Under the pieces are notes generated by a model. That model made no database searches and was not told the DNA's origin. It was given only the letters and a program-made list of their open reading frames with translations. A DNA stretch of 7,094 nucleotides from Leptospirillum sp. (lineage in GTDB: Bacteria; Nitrospirota; Leptospirillia; Leptospirillales; Leptospirillaceae), in contig DAHWKF010000104.1 in assembly GCA_027343785.1 (NCBI GenBank), forward strand, positions 1 to 7,094, read 5' to 3'. Within the stretch, counting starts at the first letter, position 1. The number at the start of each line of letters is the position of its first letter. The translations under genes were made by a program, and so were the position numbers. Below, piece after piece: positions 6,281 to 7,094 of this stretch.

Positions 6281-6511
6281 TTAACAAGCGTTCTCTTCTG
6301 TCGGATTTGCAGGAGTGTTCGTCTGACAGGTGTTGACCCCAACGACATAATTTGGCGTTCCACCTACGGCACAATACGGAGGCGTTCCTGCGTTTAAATA
6401 GTTGGGAACTCTGGCCCCTATCGTTTGCCAACCATTACACAATGTATCAACAATGGCGCCGTAGGGAAGAGAAACCCCTGTTAAATATCCGCCCCCCAAA
6501 TTAATTGGTTG
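6281..6511 (-). other. Silent pilV tip cassette D
   Basis: Read on the minus strand from CAA at 6511 in the pilV frame, this gives 76 residues and a TAA at 6281-6283. It opens QPINLGGGYLTGVSLPYGAI, contains VDTLCNGW (compare IDTPCGW in tip A), and ends TEENAC. It has four cysteines. Fusion would give a 345-residue PilV. It is the outermost cassette, next to the recombinase gene. A frame starting at TTG 6499 may be called as a separate small gene by ORF finders, but it lacks start signals and is better read as a tip. Confidence 0.82.
6495..6511 (-). repeat. Shufflon recombination site D
   Basis: CAACCAATTAATTTGGG on the minus strand, matching the A/B site at 13 of 17 positions: the eight-base core, the GGG end and two bases between. 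It is read in the frame Gln-Pro-Ile and is the last site before the recombinase gene. Confidence 0.7.
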
Positions 6512-6546
6512 TCTTCCTTTTGCCAGAAGTCTCCGATAAGACTTTC

Positions 6547-7094
6547 ATGAAGACTCCAATCATTATCGTTGTTCCCCCTTCGTCCCATTCCCTTACGATC
6601 CGAATTGATTGTTCCTCTTCCTGTCTCTTTAAAAATCCGGTTGTGCCGGTCATTTCCCTTCAAGCATGCTATGACAGCTATGTCTCCTTGCGAGTTCTAC
6701 GCCAATCGACAAAAACGGGCTACGACCGTGTCGTTCTAAAATATTTTGCCGACTGGCTGGATCGGGACCTCTCGTCTCTGACGGACGACGAGATTCTTAA
6801 AAAATATGCGGGGATCCGGGAGAAGTCTGGCCCCGCCCAGGCGGCGCTTGCGATCAGGGTTCTGAAAGCCATTTACTCCTATGCGATTGCAAGATTCGGA
6901 ATTCCGGAACGAAATATCGGCCGGATTCTTCGTGTTGCCGGAATCGCGCTCACCCCTGTCAGAAAGTCACGCCTTATCAAGAAGAACGACCTTCCGAAAT
7001 GGTACAAGGCCGTTTCTTCCCAGAGCAAAACACGCCAGGAACGCATCGCCCGGGATATTTTCCTGATCGGACTCTTTACCGGTCTCCGAAAAAC
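6547..7094 (+). CDS. rci: Rci-like shufflon tyrosine recombinase (3' end outside window)
   Basis: This site-specific recombinase probably inverts the PilV tips. The open frame runs off the window end. SLQACYDSYVSLRV followed by QSTKTGYDRVVLKYFADWL, with AALAIRVLKAIYSYAI later, is a typical helical core-binding domain (about residues 37-119 from ATG 6547). The catalytic domain begins near KKNDLPKWYKAV and reaches IGLFTGLRK, where Arg181 is the first catalytic arginine. The other active-site residues (Lys, His-x-x-Arg, His/Trp, Tyr) lie beyond the window. The start is uncertain: ATG 6547 has no clear ribosome binding site and its first 30 residues look unlike protein; GTG 6643 would place the core-binding domain near the N-terminus, as in R64 Rci. 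Position directly after the shufflon is the reason for the Rci name; any phage-type integrase is the alternative. Confidence 0.8.
   Translation, partial: MKTPIIIVVPPSSHSLTIRIDCSSSCLFKNPVVPVISLQACYDSYVSLRVLRQSTKTGYDRVVLKYFADWLDRDLSSLTDDEILKKYAGIREKSGPAQAALAIRVLKAIYSYAIARFGIPERNIGRILRVAGIALTPVRKSRLIKKNDLPKWYKAVSSQSKTRQERIARDIFLIGLFTGLRK
6605..6633 (+). promoter_or_regulatory. Possible promoter for the recombinase gene
   Basis: TTGATT (6605-6610) and TTTAAA (6628-6633) are 17 bases apart, each matching four of six consensus bases of a housekeeping promoter. If real, transcription would begin near 6640, just before GTG 6643, giving an almost leaderless mRNA. The motif is weak and could be chance. 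Confidence 0.2.

Larger units (their letters stand above)
5558..6511. other. Shufflon: invertible multi-tip region of pilV
   Basis: A 954-base region holds one tip in use (A, + strand) and three stored tips (B, C, D) on the minus strand, all opening at a CAACCAAT motif in the frame Gln-Pro-Ile. The pilV site faces the other three, so recombination between inverted sites flips the intervening DNA and fuses another tip to PilV residues 1-269. Segments are packed tightly. D ends in TAA, and the next base starts the C site. C is followed by 12 bases and then the B site. A and B meet tail to tail across 72 bases. The arrangement pilV, inverted segments, recombinase is that of the R64 shufflon. That it switches is inferred, not shown by a single sequence. 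Confidence 0.88.

Noticed and set aside
6512..6663. Possible fifth tip on the minus strand upstream of site D, opening at CAATCAATT (near 6609)
   Set aside because: The motif has a mismatch in the core, the frame gives about 36 charged residues without cysteines, and it lies antisense to the recombinase 5' region. It does not look like the other tips.
1..7094. CRISPR array, tRNA, rRNA or insertion sequence
   Set aside because: No regularly spaced direct repeats, no tRNA-like cloverleaf and no transposase frame or terminal inverted repeats were seen on reading both strands.

Overview
The window carries the distal part of a type IVb (R64/ColIb thin-pilus type) pilus operon, ending in what reads as a complete multi-tip SHUFFLON and the start of its site-specific recombinase. 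Everything coding is on the + strand except three silent tip cassettes, which are stored inverted. The order is: end of an upstream gene (1-90), PilQ-type ATPase, PilR-type platform protein, PilS-type major pilin, a PilM-like small membrane protein, PilV adhesin with its active tip, three inverted alternative tips (B, C, D), then an Rci-like tyrosine recombinase cut off by the window end. Such loci sit on conjugative plasmids and integrative conjugative elements, where the thin pilus stabilises mating pairs and PilV at the pilus tip recognises the recipient surface. The host cannot be named from sequence. The codon use is GC-rich and full of TCCGG, GGGA and CCGGAA, which would suit a Leptospirillum- or Acidithiobacillus-like acidophile, but this is a weak guess.

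Positions 1-3622 are tightly coupled assembly genes. pilQ and pilR each start on a GTG that overlaps the preceding stop (GTGA), and pilV starts on an ATG overlapping the preceding TGA. The only real gap is before the major pilin (3623-3686). It is AT-rich, with a possible extended -10 promoter inside a 7-bp inverted repeat and a strong purine-rich ribosome binding site. This fits extra expression of the structural subunit.

Positions 4751-6511 form the switch. PilV residues 1-269 are constant and end in a run (MQTNINMNGNNLNNAGTV) very like the end of the R64 PilV shufflon N-domain. The next codons, CAA CCA ATC (Gln-Pro-Ile), mark a recombination site, and the tip currently attached (A) runs to 5788. 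On the minus strand the same in-frame CAACCAAT motif recurs at 6106, 6280 and 6511. Each copy opens a clean reading frame that ends in its own stop (5861, 6119 and 6281). These frames encode three different cysteine-, glycine- and tryptophan-rich tips of 81, 53 and 76 residues. Inversion between the site in pilV and any one of them would swap the tip, giving PilV proteins of 345 (A), 350 (B), 322 (C) or 345 (D) residues.

From about 6547 or 6643 to the window end runs an open frame with the core-binding domain and the first catalytic arginine box (TGLRK) of a tyrosine recombinase. It occupies the place of rci in R64 and is the obvious candidate for the enzyme that shuffles the tips.
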